Source: Cedecea neteri NBRC 105707 = ATCC 33855 (GTDB taxonomy: Bacteria > Pseudomonadota > Gammaproteobacteria > Enterobacterales > Enterobacteriaceae). Taken from it: a DNA stretch of 64,000 bases. Below, in pieces: positions 48,167 through 60,289 of this stretch. The stretch is taken from the NCBI RefSeq assembly GCF_001571265.1, contig NZ_BCTL01000037.1, positions 18,675 through 82,674 on the forward strand, read 5' to 3'. A model generated the notes under the pieces. The model had not been told where the DNA came from. It did not search any database and saw only the letters and a list, made by a program, of their open reading frames with translations. The position numbers and the translations under genes are program-made. Each line of letters begins with the position of its first letter. Position 1 is the stretch's first letter.

Positions 48167-48595
48167 ATGAAACATTTCCGCCTTACCGACGTATCCAGCG
48201 CCCAGGCTTTTCGCATCAGCCCAACGGACAGCAACTACTTTGCCGTGCTGTTCGACAAGCATCAGGACGGCATCGAAAACGTATTTGTGGTTGAAATTTT
48301 TACTCCCGGCGGCGCCACGCCTCCTAACGTGCATGCCGAAGCGCATGAATTTTTCTATGTCCTTGAGGGCGAAGGTATCGCGCGCTGCAACGATGAAGAA
48401 ACGGCAATCCGCAAGGGTGATGCCCTGCTGCTGCACCCGGGCAATGAACACGCCATCCGCAATACCGGCAAGGGCAAGCTGTATACGTTAACGGTAATGA
48501 CGCCCAACGAAGGCTTTGCCGAACTGATCCGCCGTGGGATCCCGGTCTCGCTGGATGAAGAAGATCTCCTCGTGCTGCAAGGGGAAGCAGAGTAA
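48167..48595 (+). CDS. Cupin-domain protein in the BMP operon
   Basis: Cytosolic single-domain cupin of 142 residues. The metal-binding motif is seen as PNVHAEAHEFFYVLEGEG (two His, one Glu) and the second motif as HPGNEHAIRNTG. Starts 3 bp after permease 2 and shares its stop with the next start (TAATG), so it is part of the operon. Could be an isomerase, aminohydrolase or sensor for the pathway; role unknown. Confidence 0.85.
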   Translation: MKHFRLTDVSSAQAFRISPTDSNYFAVLFDKHQDGIENVFVVEIFTPGGATPPNVHAEAHEFFYVLEGEGIARCNDEETAIRKGDALLLHPGNEHAIRNTGKGKLYTLTVMTPNEGFAELIRRGIPVSLDEEDLLVLQGEAE

Positions 48596-49359
48596 TGGCT
48601 GGTTATCCCCTCGGCAGCGCCCCGCATAATCAGTGGCTGGTAAGCAGAAAAAGCGTGAACATGGTTCGTGCGGGCCGCCCTTCACGACCAGTATCTCTGG
48701 AAAGCCGTGGACGCGAGATCACGTTCGATCTGGAACATAGCGCGCTGATCGTTATTGATATGCAAAATGACTTTTGCCATCCGGGAGGCTGGCTGGCGCA
48801 TATTGGCGTGGACGTTACGCCCGCCCGCGCACCGATTGATCCGCTGCGTAGGCTGCTGCCGTCGCTAAGATCGGCCGATGTGCCGGTGATTTGGCTTAAC
48901 TGGGGTAACCGCCCGGACAGGCTCAACCTTAGCCCCGCGCTGCTGCATGTTTATAACCCGGACGGCACCCAAACGGGCCTGGGCGATCCGCTGCCGGAGT
49001 CCGGCGCGCCGGTGCTTCAGGCGGGAAGCTGGGCGGCAGATATCGTGGAAGAGCTCGCCCCCGCTCCCGAAGATATTCGTATTGATAAATACCGGATGTC
49101 GGGCTTTCAGGACACCGTGCTGGACAGCGTGTTGAGGAATCTGGGCATCACGACCCTGCTATTTGCAGGCGTGAACCTTGACCAATGCGTGCTGTGCACG
49201 CTGCAGGATGCCAACTTCCACGGCTACGACTGCCTGCTGCTGGAGGATTGCAGCGCCACTACGTCGCCGGAATATTGCGTGGATGCCACCTTGTATAACG
49301 TACAGCAGTGCTTCGGTTTTGTGGTCAACGCCGCCGAGTTGCTGGGTAAGCTGAAATAA
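48595..49359 (+). CDS. Isochorismatase-fold amidohydrolase, RutB-like
   Basis: Cysteine hydrolase of 254 residues. Catalytic triad: D55 in VIDMQNDF, K165 in RIDKYRMSG and C198 in NLDQCVLCT. The blocks PGGWLAHIGVDV, AGSWAADIVEEL and SGFQDTVLDSVLRNLGI follow the layout of RutB, which cleaves ureidoacrylate-type carbamates in uracil breakdown, more than that of nicotinamidases. N-carbamoyl-type substrates are therefore likely. It has an N-terminal extension (about 1-45). Last gene of the operon; start codon overlaps the cupin stop. Confidence 0.85.
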   Translation: MAGYPLGSAPHNQWLVSRKSVNMVRAGRPSRPVSLESRGREITFDLEHSALIVIDMQNDFCHPGGWLAHIGVDVTPARAPIDPLRRLLPSLRSADVPVIWLNWGNRPDRLNLSPALLHVYNPDGTQTGLGDPLPESGAPVLQAGSWAADIVEELAPAPEDIRIDKYRMSGFQDTVLDSVLRNLGITTLLFAGVNLDQCVLCTLQDANFHGYDCLLLEDCSATTSPEYCVDATLYNVQQCFGFVVNAAELLGKLK

Positions 49360-49360
49360 A

Positions 49361-49387
49361 AAAACGCTGGTTTTTAGGCCAGCGTTC
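49361..49387 (-). terminator. Terminator between the BMP operon and the glucosidase gene
   Basis: AACGCTGG and CCAGCGTT with an 8-nt loop; on the minus strand a run of seven T follows, so it mainly serves the glucosidase gene. It may also stop the BMP operon. Confidence 0.85.
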
Positions 49388-49409
49388 ATTCAGTTAACCA
49401 CGCGCGTTA

Positions 49410-51744
<2,335 letters not shown>

Positions 51745-52100
51745 ACGTTAATTCCTCCTGCATATTTCCGGCTCATCGTTTATTTCTGCTAAAACACAGA
51801 AATTATTTCTCACCGGTCATATTCATGCCTGGTAACAGGAATACAAAAATTGACGAGTTCAATTTTTAATTATCAATTCTGAAAACGAAGAAAATCTTAA
51901 TCAATGGGAAGCGGATCAGGCAATAGAAGAGAGATAACACATTGAACAACTTTTGAACCTGTTAAAAAGCATGATATACAGTGAGTTAACGCTGTTATTC
52001 AACTTTGCAGGGCAACAGGTTCACCTTTATGAGCATTACTGAACCTCTTTTTCAACCAGAACTGTGACAGACATTGCGAATGTACGGCCTGTCGCAGCGG
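51745..52100. other. AT-rich promoter region upstream of bglK
   Basis: 356 bp without a gene. It must hold the promoter of the leftward bglK unit. ACTTTTGAACCT at 51949-51960 recurs exactly at 52807-52818 over the start of the GntR gene; this may mark binding sites of that regulator. No tidy sigma-70 promoter could be picked. Confidence 0.5.
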
Positions 52101-52808
52101 CTAACCCGCCTTACGAGGTAAAAAGTACTTCACCTGGAACTCGAACACGTTGGTGTAGAGGATCGAGTAATCAATCGGGCTGTGGCTCGCGTCAACGGAC
52201 TGGGTTTCCATGCGGATAATGGGGTCGCGGGTGCTGATATGCAGCATTTTCGCAATTTCGGTCGACGGCAGAATCGGCTGGAACGACTCGTAGCAGCCGT
52301 GAATTTTGACCCCGCATTCGTCTTCGATGTAAGAAAATTTCGATCGCTTCATGTGATTCACCGTCAGATCGGGAAAACGGTTTACCGACAGCCAGGTCTC
52401 TTCCAGCTGCATCGGCACATTGTCGATATGGCGCAACCTTTTGGCGTAATACACCGGCTCTCCGATGGCCAGCTGCAGGCGGCTCGCAATCTCTTCCGAC
52501 GCCTGCCGTAGCTCAAATCTCAGCACCTGGCTGGACGGTTTTTTCCCTTCGCTTCTGGCAATCTCAGTGAAACTGTCCAGATGCGTAACCGAAGCCTGAA
52601 AATGTTTATTTCGCACATAGGTGCCGGACCCGTGCCTGCGCTCAATCAGTGCCTCATCCTCCAGAACTTTCAATGCCTTACGCAAGGTATTACGTGACAC
52701 ATTATAGAATTCAGCCAGCTCTTTCTCCGAAGGAAGGATGTCACCGATATGATAGGTTGGGCCGCTGATCCTGCTTTTTAGTAAGTTAACAACATCTTTG
52801 TACACCAC
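52101..52808 (-). CDS. GntR/HutC-family regulator of the beta-glucoside locus
   Basis: Repressor or activator of 235 residues: winged helix-turn-helix at about 1-70 (GDILPSEKELAEFYNVSRNT) and a UTRA ligand domain (about 90-228) that in this family binds sugars or sugar phosphates. The start is GTG at 52808, preceded by AGGAGG seven bases before; the next codon is also GTG. It is divergent from the PTS IIB gene and upstream of bglK, hence the likely local regulator of both units. Confidence 0.88.
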   Translation of the reverse strand: MVYKDVVNLLKSRISGPTYHIGDILPSEKELAEFYNVSRNTLRKALKVLEDEALIERRHGSGTYVRNKHFQASVTHLDSFTEIARSEGKKPSSQVLRFELRQASEEIASRLQLAIGEPVYYAKRLRHIDNVPMQLEETWLSVNRFPDLTVNHMKRSKFSYIEDECGVKIHGCYESFQPILPSTEIAKMLHISTRDPIIRMETQSVDASHSPIDYSILYTNVFEFQVKYFLPRKAG

Positions 52809-53003
52809 TTTTGAACCTCCTTAATTCATTAAAAAACAGTCAATTACCCTTCCATTCCTATTAAAAGCACAATACACGTTCATTTTTACTTTGTTTTTTG
52901 CACCACTCGGCGGTGACTAACTGTGATCGAAATGGCAGATGAAGGCATTGATATTCATTAAGTTAGCCGCTGGTTGATTATCTACAAAGCGTTAAGGGTA
53001 AAA

Positions 53004-53318
53004 ATGAAGAATATATTATTAGTTTGTGCAGCCGGGATGTCTACCAGCATGCTGGTTAAAAGAATGCAAGATCACGCTGCTGCGGGAAATATTTCGGTCA
53101 ATATTAACGCACTGGCGATTGCTGAGGCGAAAGAAAGAATTAAAAGAAATGAAGCGGATGTTGTTCTACTGGGCCCTCAGGTTCGCTTCCAAAAAAGTGA
53201 AATAGAGGAAATTGCCCAGGGGAAAATTCCTGTGGCGGTGATCGACATGAAGTATTACGGGCAAATGGACGGAAAATCAGTTCTTGATTCAGCATTGAAT
53301 TTACTTGGCGACCAATAA
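53004..53318 (+). CDS. PTS EIIB, beta-glucoside/cellobiose family
   Basis: Soluble phosphocarrier of 104 residues; MKNILLVCAAGMSTSMLV gives the phosphorylated C8. ATG at 53004 follows AAGGG; the frame continues 10 codons upstream without support. TGTGA at 52922-52926 may be half of a CRP site (TGTGA-N6-TGGCA). First gene of IIB-IIC-porin on the plus strand. As in the other PTS of this window, no IIA lies near. Confidence 0.92.
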   Translation: MKNILLVCAAGMSTSMLVKRMQDHAAAGNISVNINALAIAEAKERIKRNEADVVLLGPQVRFQKSEIEEIAQGKIPVAVIDMKYYGQMDGKSVLDSALNLLGDQ

Positions 53319-53451
53319 TCCTTTCCAGCCGAAATAATAACCCGATGGGTAATTGATTTGGTTTATCGTCACGTAGCTCAATACCGAAAAGGTATTTCGC
53401 CGATAAACTTAAGTCACCATTCAATATCTCTCTAATGATAAAGGGCGCATC

Positions 53452-54774
53452 ATGAGTATAATGAATGCCTTTGAGCGCGGTATGGAAAAGCTCCTTGTTC
53501 CTATCGCGATTAAATTAAATTCTCAGATACACGTCTCGGCCATCCGCGATGCTTTTATTTTGTCATTCCCTATCGTCATGGCCAGTTCGCTGATCGTGCT
53601 GATTAACTTTGCCATTCTTTCACCGGATGGTTTTATTGCTTCATTACTGCATCTTGGCGTGTTATTCCCTAATTTAGCCGAAGCCCAAAACATATTCTCG
53701 CCGGTCATGAATGGCTCGGTGAATATTATGTCGATCATGATTGCTTTCCTGGTCGCCCGTAATATCGCCATCAGCTATCAGCAGGATGACCTGCTGTGCG
53801 GTCTGACCGCTATCGGCGCGTTCTTTGTGGTCTATACCCCGTATCAAATGATGGGCGGACAGTCGTATCTGACGACGCAATATCTGGGGCCGCAGGGGCT
53901 ATTTGTGGCGGTGATTGTCGCCCTGATTACCGGGGAAATTTTCTGCCGCCTGGCGCGCAACCCGAAAATTACCATCACCATGCCGGACGCCGTACCACCG
54001 GCGGTTGCCCGTTCCTTTAAAGTACTGATTCCTATCTTCTTCGTGATGATTTTCTTCTCGGTGCTGAACTACTGCCTGACGAAAATCTCCCCGAATGGCC
54101 TGAATGAACTGATTTATACCCTGATTCAGGCGCCGCTGAAAAACATGGGCACCAATATCGTCGCGGTGCTGGTGCTTGGCGTGGTGACTAACTTCCTGTG
54201 GGTGCTGGGCATTCACGGGCCGAACACCACGGCGGCAATTCGCGAGACTATTTTCTCCGAAGCTAACCTCGAAAACCTCTCTTTTGCCGCTTCCAACGGC
54301 ACCACGTGGGGCGCGCCATACCCTATAACCTGGGGAAGCATCAACGACGCCTTTGCCAACTACGGCGGCTCGGGGATGACGCTCGGCCTGCTGCTGGCCA
54401 TTTTCATTGCCTCCCGCCGCGCCGACTACCGCGACCTGGCAAAAATGGCCTTCGTGCCGGGCCTGTTTAACATCAACGAACCGGTGATTTTCGGCCTGCC
54501 AATCGTACTGAACCCGATTCTGATCATTCCATTCATTATGGTGCCTTTCGTGAACTCTCTGGTGGGCTACACCTTTGTAACGCTGGAGATTATTCCGCCG
54601 ATTGCCTACGCCGTACCGTGGACAACACCGGGGCCACTCATCGCCTTCTTCGGCACTGGGGGGAACTGGATGGCGTTGATTGTCGGGCTGCTGTGTCTGG
54701 CCATCTCCACATTAATTTATTTACCGTTCGTAATTGCCGCCAATAAGGTAAATGCAGCACAGGCGGCGCAGTAA
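53452..54774 (+). CDS. PTS EIIC, beta-glucoside/cellobiose family
   Basis: Sugar channel of 440 residues with about ten membrane helices, Lac family. Conserved LWVLGIHGPNTTA (near 243-255) and the FNINEPVIFGLPIV block (near 342-355) are present. It is a distant paralogue of the IIC at 5391-6737. The 133-bp gap after IIB has no terminator. Position next to a BglH-like porin and beside phospho-beta-glucosidase points to aryl- or di-beta-glucosides as substrates. Confidence 0.92.
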   Translation: MSIMNAFERGMEKLLVPIAIKLNSQIHVSAIRDAFILSFPIVMASSLIVLINFAILSPDGFIASLLHLGVLFPNLAEAQNIFSPVMNGSVNIMSIMIAFLVARNIAISYQQDDLLCGLTAIGAFFVVYTPYQMMGGQSYLTTQYLGPQGLFVAVIVALITGEIFCRLARNPKITITMPDAVPPAVARSFKVLIPIFFVMIFFSVLNYCLTKISPNGLNELIYTLIQAPLKNMGTNIVAVLVLGVVTNFLWVLGIHGPNTTAAIRETIFSEANLENLSFAASNGTTWGAPYPITWGSINDAFANYGGSGMTLGLLLAIFIASRRADYRDLAKMAFVPGLFNINEPVIFGLPIVLNPILIIPFIMVPFVNSLVGYTFVTLEIIPPIAYAVPWTTPGPLIAFFGTGGNWMALIVGLLCLAISTLIYLPFVIAANKVNAAQAAQ

Positions 54775-54800
54775 TAAATAAACCGATGATAGCAGTTTAA

Positions 54801-56537
<1,737 letters not shown>

Positions 56538-56557
56538 TCCTCTTTTGCTAAGTGCAT

Positions 56558-56587
56558 AAAAAAACCCGTCTTCCAGACGGGTTTTTC
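56558..56587. terminator. Terminator porin / phosphatase
   Basis: AAAACCCGTC, loop TTCCA, GACGGGTTTTT between convergent genes; U-tract both ways. Confidence 0.92.
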
Positions 56588-56595
56588 TTTTTCTG

Positions 56596-57180
56596 TCAGC
56601 TTGCGCCCGCGCAGCTGTCCGGCACGTTGTTCAGCCCTTCCGCTCCGTGGGTAAAAGATTTAAATCGCTTTTGATCGTCCAGTTTGATGATGTACAGCGA
56701 ATCAAAATCGCTGCCCGGCCACTTCGGCACCACGGCCGGGTCGCCACCGGTTTCCTTCACCAGCTTTTGCGCCGCTATCACCAGGTTTTTATGCTCCCAC
56801 GAGACAAAAGTCAGGCGACCGCTGCTTTGGGTTTTCAATAAATCATCCGCCAGTTCGTCCGTCTGCTCGGCGTGGTAGTGCAGGTCTATAGCCTGAGAAA
56901 GGCGGATAGCGGTCGGCGTGATGGTCGTTAAAGGGCGCAGCGAGCTGCCTGTTTTGTTCTCTTTCGGCGCAGAGGCGTAGATGGCATCCGGTTTCCCGTA
57001 CTGGCTTAACAGAACCGACGGCAGCTGCAATGCACGGTTCAGCCCTTTGCAGGTGAGCTGCCCGCTATTATTAGCCGGTTTCTCGCCGTGGCGCAGGAAC
57101 ACTATCGTGCTATCGGCCTTCGCTATCATCGGGGTCAACAAGGCACTGCTCAGCAACACAACAAGCGCTTTCTTGATCAT
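56596..57180 (-). CDS. Exported histidine-phosphatase family protein
   Basis: 194-residue protein with a signal peptide (about 1-22, cut after AKA) and the phosphohistidine motif FLRHGEKP (R30, H31, G32). The second catalytic His is in FVSWEHKNLV near 127. Build resembles the periplasmic branch-1 phosphatases such as Ais, but the substrate is not clear. ATG at 57180 begins the signal peptide; the upstream frame extension is not supported. Divergent from the SAHH-like gene. Confidence 0.8.
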   Translation of the reverse strand: MIKKALVVLLSSALLTPMIAKADSTIVFLRHGEKPANNSGQLTCKGLNRALQLPSVLLSQYGKPDAIYASAPKENKTGSSLRPLTTITPTAIRLSQAIDLHYHAEQTDELADDLLKTQSSGRLTFVSWEHKNLVIAAQKLVKETGGDPAVVPKWPGSDFDSLYIIKLDDQKRFKSFTHGAEGLNNVPDSCAGAS

Positions 57181-57383
57181 GCTTTTCTCGTTTTTATCAG
57201 GGGATGAAGCTTCTACTATAGAGAAAAAATCGAGAGAAAAAACAAAACATTGGTAAGCAGAAATCATCCCTACCGAGCCAACTTCACCGATTAACAACCG
57301 CCCGCCGTTTTGCTATTCTGACGCCCGTTAACGTGATGATATATTCTACAAAAACCTGTAAAAACAATTAATAAGGAACAGCC

Positions 57384-58496
57384 GTGAGCACCCAGAGCGA
57401 GATGTTTAATAAAGAGATTGCGTGGTCTACCCGCCACATGGTTCGCACCCTTAAGCAGGTTCAGGCGCTGCCGGACTTAAGCCACGTCCGTATCGCCTGC
57501 AATATGCATCTCGACCTGAAAATGATCCCGCTGGTTGAAGGCCTGCTGAAGAAAAACGCCAAAGTCTTCCTCACCACCTGCAACCCAACCACCGTGCAGG
57601 ATGACGTTGTCGCTTACCTGGTCGCCGCCGGAGCGGAAGCCTGCGCATGGCGCAATATGAGCGACGCCGACTGGCGCAACTCGTGGGAAAAAGCGATCGC
57701 CTGGCGCCCGACCCATCTGTGCGAAATGGGCGCGGACATCACCACGCTGCTGCATCAACGCGGCGAATTTGGCGACGTGGTTGCCTGCCTGGAAGCCACC
57801 GGTTCCGGCGTCAACCGCCTCGCGGATCTGCGCCCCGGCTATCCGATTTTTAACTGGGACGATCTGCCGGTAAAAGAAGGGCTGCATAACCGCCATATGG
57901 TTGGCCTCACCGCCTGGCAAACTTTCTTCCAGACCACTCACCTCACCCTGCACGAAAAGAAAGTGCTGGTGATTGGCTATGGCCTCGTAGGCCAGGGCGT
58001 TGCCGCCGCCGCCAAAGCCTACGGTGGCCAGGTGATGGTTGCTGAATTAGATCCGGCCCGTCGCCTGCAGGCCGCCTATGATGGCTGGCATGTAGTTGAT
58101 ATTCATGACGTGATTGCCACCACCGACGTGGTCGCCACCGCAACCGGCGCGAAAAAAGTCGTCAGCGCAGCGGTACTGGATAAAGCCAAGGATGGCGTGT
58201 TCGTGCTGAACGTCGGCCACGTTGCCGAAGAGATCGACTGCGGCTACCTGCAGCAATATCCGACCGAAGAAGTGATGCCGTTTATCAACGCGTATCAGCT
58301 TAACGGCAAAACGCTTTACCTGATGGCGAACGGCTCGATGCTGAATCTGACCGCAGGCTTCGGCGACAGCCTTAACGCCTTCGACGTGACGCTGGCCGTA
58401 ATGGCGAGCGGCATCAGGCACATCGTGACCGACGGCCAGCACGCTGAAAAAGCGGTTTATTTACTGCCACAGTCCGTGTGGGAAAAAGCGCTGTAA
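57384..58496 (+). CDS. S-adenosylhomocysteinase-like protein
   Basis: 370 residues, GTG start at 57384 after AAGGAAC. It has the two-domain AdoHcyase build with the NAD loop GYGLVGQG (199-206). Compared from memory with human AHCY, several catalytic positions are kept (H42 for H55, C66 for C79, E137 for E156, K164 for K186, N169 for N191, H277 for H301) but others are changed (M115 for D131, H168 for D190, D326 for H353), and the C-terminal tail of about 45 residues that completes the NAD site of the partner subunit is missing. So a different nucleoside-related reaction is likely. Single gene with its own terminator. Confidence 0.8.
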   Translation: MSTQSEMFNKEIAWSTRHMVRTLKQVQALPDLSHVRIACNMHLDLKMIPLVEGLLKKNAKVFLTTCNPTTVQDDVVAYLVAAGAEACAWRNMSDADWRNSWEKAIAWRPTHLCEMGADITTLLHQRGEFGDVVACLEATGSGVNRLADLRPGYPIFNWDDLPVKEGLHNRHMVGLTAWQTFFQTTHLTLHEKKVLVIGYGLVGQGVAAAAKAYGGQVMVAELDPARRLQAAYDGWHVVDIHDVIATTDVVATATGAKKVVSAAVLDKAKDGVFVLNVGHVAEEIDCGYLQQYPTEEVMPFINAYQLNGKTLYLMANGSMLNLTAGFGDSLNAFDVTLAVMASGIRHIVTDGQHAEKAVYLLPQSVWEKAL

Positions 58497-58516
58497 GCTG
58501 TACTCCCCCCCTTATC

Positions 58517-58552
58517 AAGTCAGGCCTTTACGGAGTGCCTGACTTTTTTTTC
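58517..58552 (+). terminator. Terminator of the SAHH-like gene
   Basis: AAGTCAGGC (58517-58525) and GCCTGACTT (58537-58545) followed by seven more T. Confidence 0.95.
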
Positions 58553-58619
58553 GTTTTCGTCGAATAAAATCTCCACCCCGATTGTTTACTCCTTACCAGA
58601 ACCTGAGGAAGAGACAATC

Positions 58620-59210
58620 ATGAGCTACCTGACCACCGAAACCCGGCTACCCCGCAAGCGCTACGACGCCTTTAGCATGGCCCTGCACTGGGTCACCGCT
58701 TTCTGCGTGATATTCCTGTTCGCCAGCGCACATATATGGGAAGTCCTTGAGCGCGGCACTCCGCTGCGCAAAGGTCTGCAATCGCTACACATTTCATTTG
58801 GCATCCTGCTTGGTGCGGTGATTTTAGTCCGGCTGCTCTGGCGCATCAGCGCCGCTTTCTCTCCCTCCAGAAAGCTGGAAAAAGTACCGATGCCGGGTGC
58901 GTTTCGCATCGCTGCCCACGCCACGCACGGCGTGCTCTACATCCTGTTGCTGACGCAGGCCACGCTTGGCTTCCTGTTCCGCTGGGCGCAGGGCGAGCCT
59001 TTCTGGTTCTTCAACCTTTTTGAGGTCCCGGACGTGTTCAACATCGATCCCACGCTGCGCCATACCCTGGCAATGCTGCACAACAACGTGGCCTGGGCGC
59101 TGATCCTGCTGGCCGGTGCGCACGCCGCCGCCGCTCTCCTTCACCATTATGTTCTGCGTGACGGCACGCTGCGCCGCATGCTCCCCGCCTGTAAAGGCAA
59201 CTCTCGCTAA
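58620..59210 (+). CDS. Cytochrome b561-family protein
   Basis: Inner-membrane di-heme cytochrome of 196 residues with four membrane helices (about 18-38, 50-70, 98-118, 147-167). Candidate heme ligands are the histidines in ALHWVT, SLHISFG, HATHGVLY and LHNNVAWAL. GAGGAAGAGAC precedes the ATG. First gene of a four-gene run with TPR, ECF sigma and anti-sigma genes (gap 16 bp), which suggests a role in quinone-linked redox sensing or protection. Confidence 0.88.
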   Translation: MSYLTTETRLPRKRYDAFSMALHWVTAFCVIFLFASAHIWEVLERGTPLRKGLQSLHISFGILLGAVILVRLLWRISAAFSPSRKLEKVPMPGAFRIAAHATHGVLYILLLTQATLGFLFRWAQGEPFWFFNLFEVPDVFNIDPTLRHTLAMLHNNVAWALILLAGAHAAAALLHHYVLRDGTLRRMLPACKGNSR

Positions 59211-59226
59211 CCTAAAGGACGACACC

Positions 59227-59763
59227 ATGAACATGCCTTCAAGCCGTAAACTGCTGCCTTTGCTGTGCCTGGTTGCCAGCGGGCTTTTCTACTCCGCCGC
59301 CGCCAGCGCCATGGGCGACGATGATTCTAAAACGCCGGACTGCCCAAAAGGCCAGGTGTACGACAGCAAAACCAAAACCTGCTCGGTGGAAAAAAGTAGC
59401 ATGCTGAGCGACGGCGATAAGACGCAGTACGCTTATCATCTGGCAAAATCTGGCCGTTACCAGGAAGCGTTAAACCTGCTGGATACCCTGCAGCAGCCCA
59501 ACACGCGTGAAGCCTGGAACTACCGCGGCTACGCCACAAGAAAACTGGGGCGCACCGACGAAGGGATCGGCTATTATCAGCGTTCTATCGCCCTGGATCC
59601 GCACTACGCCAAAGTGCGTGAATACCTTGGCGAAGCCTGGATGATTAAAGGGCGCCCGGACCTGGCGAAGGCCCAGTTAGCCACCATTAAAACGCTCTGC
59701 GGAACCGGCTGCGAGGAGTATCGCGATTTGAAAGCCGCCATTGACGGGCACCCGGAGTCCTAA
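59227..59763 (+). CDS. Exported TPR-repeat protein
   Basis: 178-residue protein with a signal peptide (about 1-28, cut after ASA), a short Cys-containing segment (TPDCPKGQVYDSKTKTC) and two to three TPR units (about 65-150: YAYHLAKSGRYQEALNLLD, AWNYRGYATRKLGRTDEGIG, YAKVREYLGEAWMIKG). Two more cysteines near 158-163 (CGTGC) suggest disulfides. Periplasmic. The 3' end overlaps the sigma gene. ATG at 59227 with AAAGGACG upstream. Confidence 0.85.
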   Translation: MNMPSSRKLLPLLCLVASGLFYSAAASAMGDDDSKTPDCPKGQVYDSKTKTCSVEKSSMLSDGDKTQYAYHLAKSGRYQEALNLLDTLQQPNTREAWNYRGYATRKLGRTDEGIGYYQRSIALDPHYAKVREYLGEAWMIKGRPDLAKAQLATIKTLCGTGCEEYRDLKAAIDGHPES

Positions 59764-60289
59764 GCTTGAGGACGTAAAAATCACCGTCAACGAAGTTCGT
59801 TTACAGCTGGCACAGCACCTTGCCCGCCTCTGGCGTTACGGCATGGTGCTGTCCCGCAATCGCGATGTGGCTGAAGATTTGGTTCAGTCCACCTGCGTGC
59901 GCGCTCTGGAGCGCTGCAGTCAATTTCAGTCCGGCACCCGCATCGACCGCTGGCTGTTTGCGATTTTGTACTCTATCTGGATCAATGAAATTCGCGCCCT
60001 GCGAGTTCGCCAGGGCCAGGGCTTTGTCGACAGCGACGAGTTGAGCCAGCTTGCGGACAGCGAAAGCACCGAAGATAAACATCAGTACCACGCGCTGCTG
60101 CTGCAGGTCAGCGAGCTTCCCGAAGCGCAGCGCAATACCGTGTTTTTAGTTTATGTCGAAGGTTTCACCTATCAGGAAGCGGCCGACACGCTGGCCATTC
60201 CCATTGGCACCGTGATGAGCCGCCTGGCCGCCGCGCGCCTGACGCTGGCCAAACACCTGATGCCGACGATGAAGAAGGAGCTCAAATGA
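59741..60289 (+). CDS. ECF sigma factor
   Basis: Extracytoplasmic-function sigma-70 factor of up to 182 residues: region 2 (RDVAEDLVQSTCVRAL, DRWLFAILYSIWINE) and region 4 with helix-turn-helix FTYQEAADTLAIPIGTVMSR. The start is unclear. The only standard codon in frame is TTG at 59741, without a ribosome-binding site and inside the TPR gene; a good site (TTGAGGA, 59766-59772) points to the ATC codon at 59780, giving IlTVNEVRL-type N-terminus. The first ATG (59843) would cut into region 2. Overlaps the anti-sigma gene by 4 bp. Confidence 0.85.
   Translation: MTGTRSPKLEDVKITVNEVRLQLAQHLARLWRYGMVLSRNRDVAEDLVQSTCVRALERCSQFQSGTRIDRWLFAILYSIWINEIRALRVRQGQGFVDSDELSQLADSESTEDKHQYHALLLQVSELPEAQRNTVFLVYVEGFTYQEAADTLAIPIGTVMSRLAAARLTLAKHLMPTMKKELK

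Noticed and set aside
57300..57383. Possible SAH or SAM riboswitch before the SAHH-like gene
   Set aside because: The leader is short and AT-rich and shows no conserved riboswitch core or pairing.
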